Of a stretch of DNA of 64,000 bases, positions 62,347 to 64,000 are shown piece after piece. Source of the DNA: Nomia melanderi (taxonomy: Eukaryota > Arthropoda > Insecta > Hymenoptera > Halictidae); the NCBI RefSeq assembly GCF_051020985.1, contig NC_134999.1, positions 38,873,660 to 38,937,659 of the forward strand. The letters run 5' to 3'. Numbering within the stretch: position 1 is the first letter of the stretch; each line of letters opens with the position of its first letter. The position numbers and the translations under genes are program-made. The notes under the pieces are model-generated. The model was given only the letters and a program-made list of their open reading frames with translations. It made no database searches and was not told the DNA's origin.

Positions 62347-63956
62347 GTGACGGCGCCGACGACGTTTGTAAATCAATTAAGCCGTGCGGCCGATTACCAC
62401 GGCGTTAATTAAGTACCGCCGGGTGGCAGGCCTGTCGAACTCTGTCCTCTAATTTCGTGTCTGCCCCTCGAACAGGCCCGATAATAAAGATCGTTGCCTG
62501 CCAAATGCCTGCCACTTACCTCGGCCGAATAGCGATCTAACCGATTTTGCGCGAGGAAAGCCTCCGTCGTGTCTATCGTTCTCTATTTAATCGTGATTTC
62601 ATCCGATCGACCATTGAAAGACCCAGCACAGTCTGAACTGAAAAATGAGAATCCAAGTGTATTCGGTTCACAGCCATATTTCGATGATAATGGCGCTTTA
62701 AGTATGTACCTCTAGGATCTAAGGGGTTAACATTGCTGACAGAAAATTTCCACCTCCGTCGGAAAATAAATAGCTCGAAGTGAGTCGTTTCTATTACCGT
62801 GCAGATAGTCGGGGTTCTAGAGGTGCTCGGTTTCAACGAAAACACTCAGGTCCGCGTCAGGGGCGAGCACGTTACAGCTCACTCCGTTCCCGGAAATCGC
62901 ATCCCGATCAGAACCATTTCGAGAGGAATCGCGGCGGAAACTATGCGCATAAATATCTAAGGCGCGGCGTATAAGGAGGACCGGCTAAGTGCACTCTATC
63001 GACGCTCATTATTTTCCTGCTGGAGTGTCAGATCGCGGACTAGGGGTCGATAAGCGAGCATACGCGTGCGCACCTTCCTTCTTCAACCGCCGCGGCCGCG
63101 AATCGGTATCTCGATCTCGCACGCAGGTTGCCTCGCCGCGATTCTCGACCCTTGCGATAATCGTTGCGTAAAATTCAGGGAAAACTTGCAAGCGTTAGAT
63201 GACGTGCACTTCGAACGGTATGGTACTCGAATAATAATCAAGTTCTATTCGATCGTAGTTCCAAGATAATTAAAAAAAGAAACACGAATTGAAACGCTTC
63301 CAAGGAGGCTCGTCGCTACCCTTACGGTTAGAGGCAATGGAAAGGTAACGGTCGAAGCTTACCTACTCGCGAAAACCTTGGGATCGGCTGCGTCTAATCT
63401 AAAGTACCTTACGAACAACGTGTCGGAAAAGGTGTAACCGATCGGTTAAATCTAATTCTCACCCGGCAACGCTTTCCCCTGCGGGGCGAGCAGTATTTTT
63501 CCTCGGTTGAGCAGTCGCTCGCAATCCGCGAATCATAAATCTGTGTCACTGTGTCTATAATCCTCCGGAGTCCGCGGGGAACGGAATTCCATTTAAATAA
63601 TTGCTCGGCTCTATGTCTCGATAAAACACCGAAATACCGCGGCGGATTAAATCGTCCGGCTCGCTTTCCGGTCGGCACGCTCGTTAAACAAGGACTCTCC
63701 GTTGGCCACGCGAGGCGAACCACAATGGCTCCGGCGCGGCCGCTTAAACAGATTGTGTCAAATTGATCCCACACACGTGCACGGTAACGCAATATGGCGT
63801 CCGTGAGCGCGGGAGAGCCGATCTTTGCTCGTATCACGTGTAAATCACCGGTAGGCCGGTGTAGTATCGGCGATCTGAAAAGTCGATCGACTATCGAATA
63901 AATTGCCAGGCTCGTGGATACGGGTAATGATATCCAGCGTTATGAGGAAACCTTAC

Positions 63957-63983
63957 CTGTTTACAGGCGGGCCCTTTATCCAT
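63957..63983 (-). other. Possible start codon exon near right edge, minus strand
   Basis: On the minus strand an ATG in good context (AACAATGG) is followed by nine codons, MDKGPACKQ, ending exactly at CAG|GTAAGG, a strong donor in phase 0. The leader would lie at the window edge. The peptide is too short to identify and chance is a real possibility. Confidence 0.12.
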
Positions 63984-64000
63984 TGTTACGCCACTAATTC

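Larger units (their letters stand above)
58347..64000. other. Non-coding stretch to right window edge
   Basis: No recognisable gene. CpG-rich patches lie at 60.8-61.05 and 62.25-62.4 kb, with AT-richer plain sequence between. Splice-donor-like words on the minus strand occur at about 60515, 63363 and 63956. Open frames show no signature. Confidence 0.6.

Noticed and set aside
63851..63860. GTAGGCCGGT, resembling the start of miR-2796
   Set aside because: The match stops after nine bases and there is no hairpin.
1..64000. Transposons, CRISPR arrays, bacterial operons, viral genes
   Set aside because: No reverse transcriptase or transposase motifs, no matched terminal inverted repeats, no regularly spaced repeats with unique spacers, no runs of adjacent coding frames.

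Overview
The window reads as a long stretch of non-coding DNA from an invertebrate nuclear genome. CpG is very common at every scale, including in moderately AT-rich sequence. AT-rich and CpG-rich domains alternate over 1-5 kb. There are no operon-like gene strings, no ribosome-binding-site pattern, and microsatellites and degenerate tandem repeats are scattered throughout. High CpG in non-coding DNA is known for hymenopteran insects, so a bee, ant or wasp is my best guess. That is an inference from base composition, not from a recognised gene.

I could not identify any protein-coding gene. No open frame shows a domain, active site or family signature I recognise. Most long frames lie in CpG-rich segments where stop codons are rare, and several have an equally long frame on the other strand. 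The longest is a 291-codon open stretch (15919-16791), reported with low confidence. A few short segments have plausible splice signals or start contexts (20725-20802, 41277-41233 minus, 54349-54476, 63983-63957 minus) and are also low confidence. I saw no tRNA, rRNA, known microRNA, CRISPR array or transposon with recognisable termini or coding remnant.

Layout: 1-12 kb is mixed sequence with a three-copy TTCGCGAA repeat (about 2 kb), a polypyrimidine tract (about 5 kb) and a bistable hairpin (7.8 kb). The 12-16.8 kb stretch is CpG-rich, with a Z-DNA-prone run, a diverged tandem duplication carrying paired Exd/Hox-like sites (14.3-14.8 kb) and the longest open frame. The 17-28 kb stretch is AT-richer and plain. 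The 28-35 kb stretch holds a (GCG)8 tract, a degenerate repeat block (29.5-29.9 kb) and a second diverged tandem duplication (34.9-35.2 kb). The 40.4-41.4 kb segment is the most promoter-like: CpG-dense, a GAGA run, a (GGC)8 tract, a G-quadruplex motif, and two Zelda/TAGteam-type heptamers exactly 10 bp apart, next to a possible minus-strand first exon. The 42-64 kb stretch is again mostly featureless, apart from a very strong G-quadruplex motif (50.7 kb), a 16-C run (51.6 kb), a three-site TAGteam cluster (58.3 kb) and some palindromes.

The simplest interpretation is an intergenic region or giant intron, with scattered cis-regulatory DNA, near genes that lie outside the window. I did not find a convincing new system. 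The best leads are the two TAGteam clusters, the two diverged tandem duplications and the bistable hairpin.
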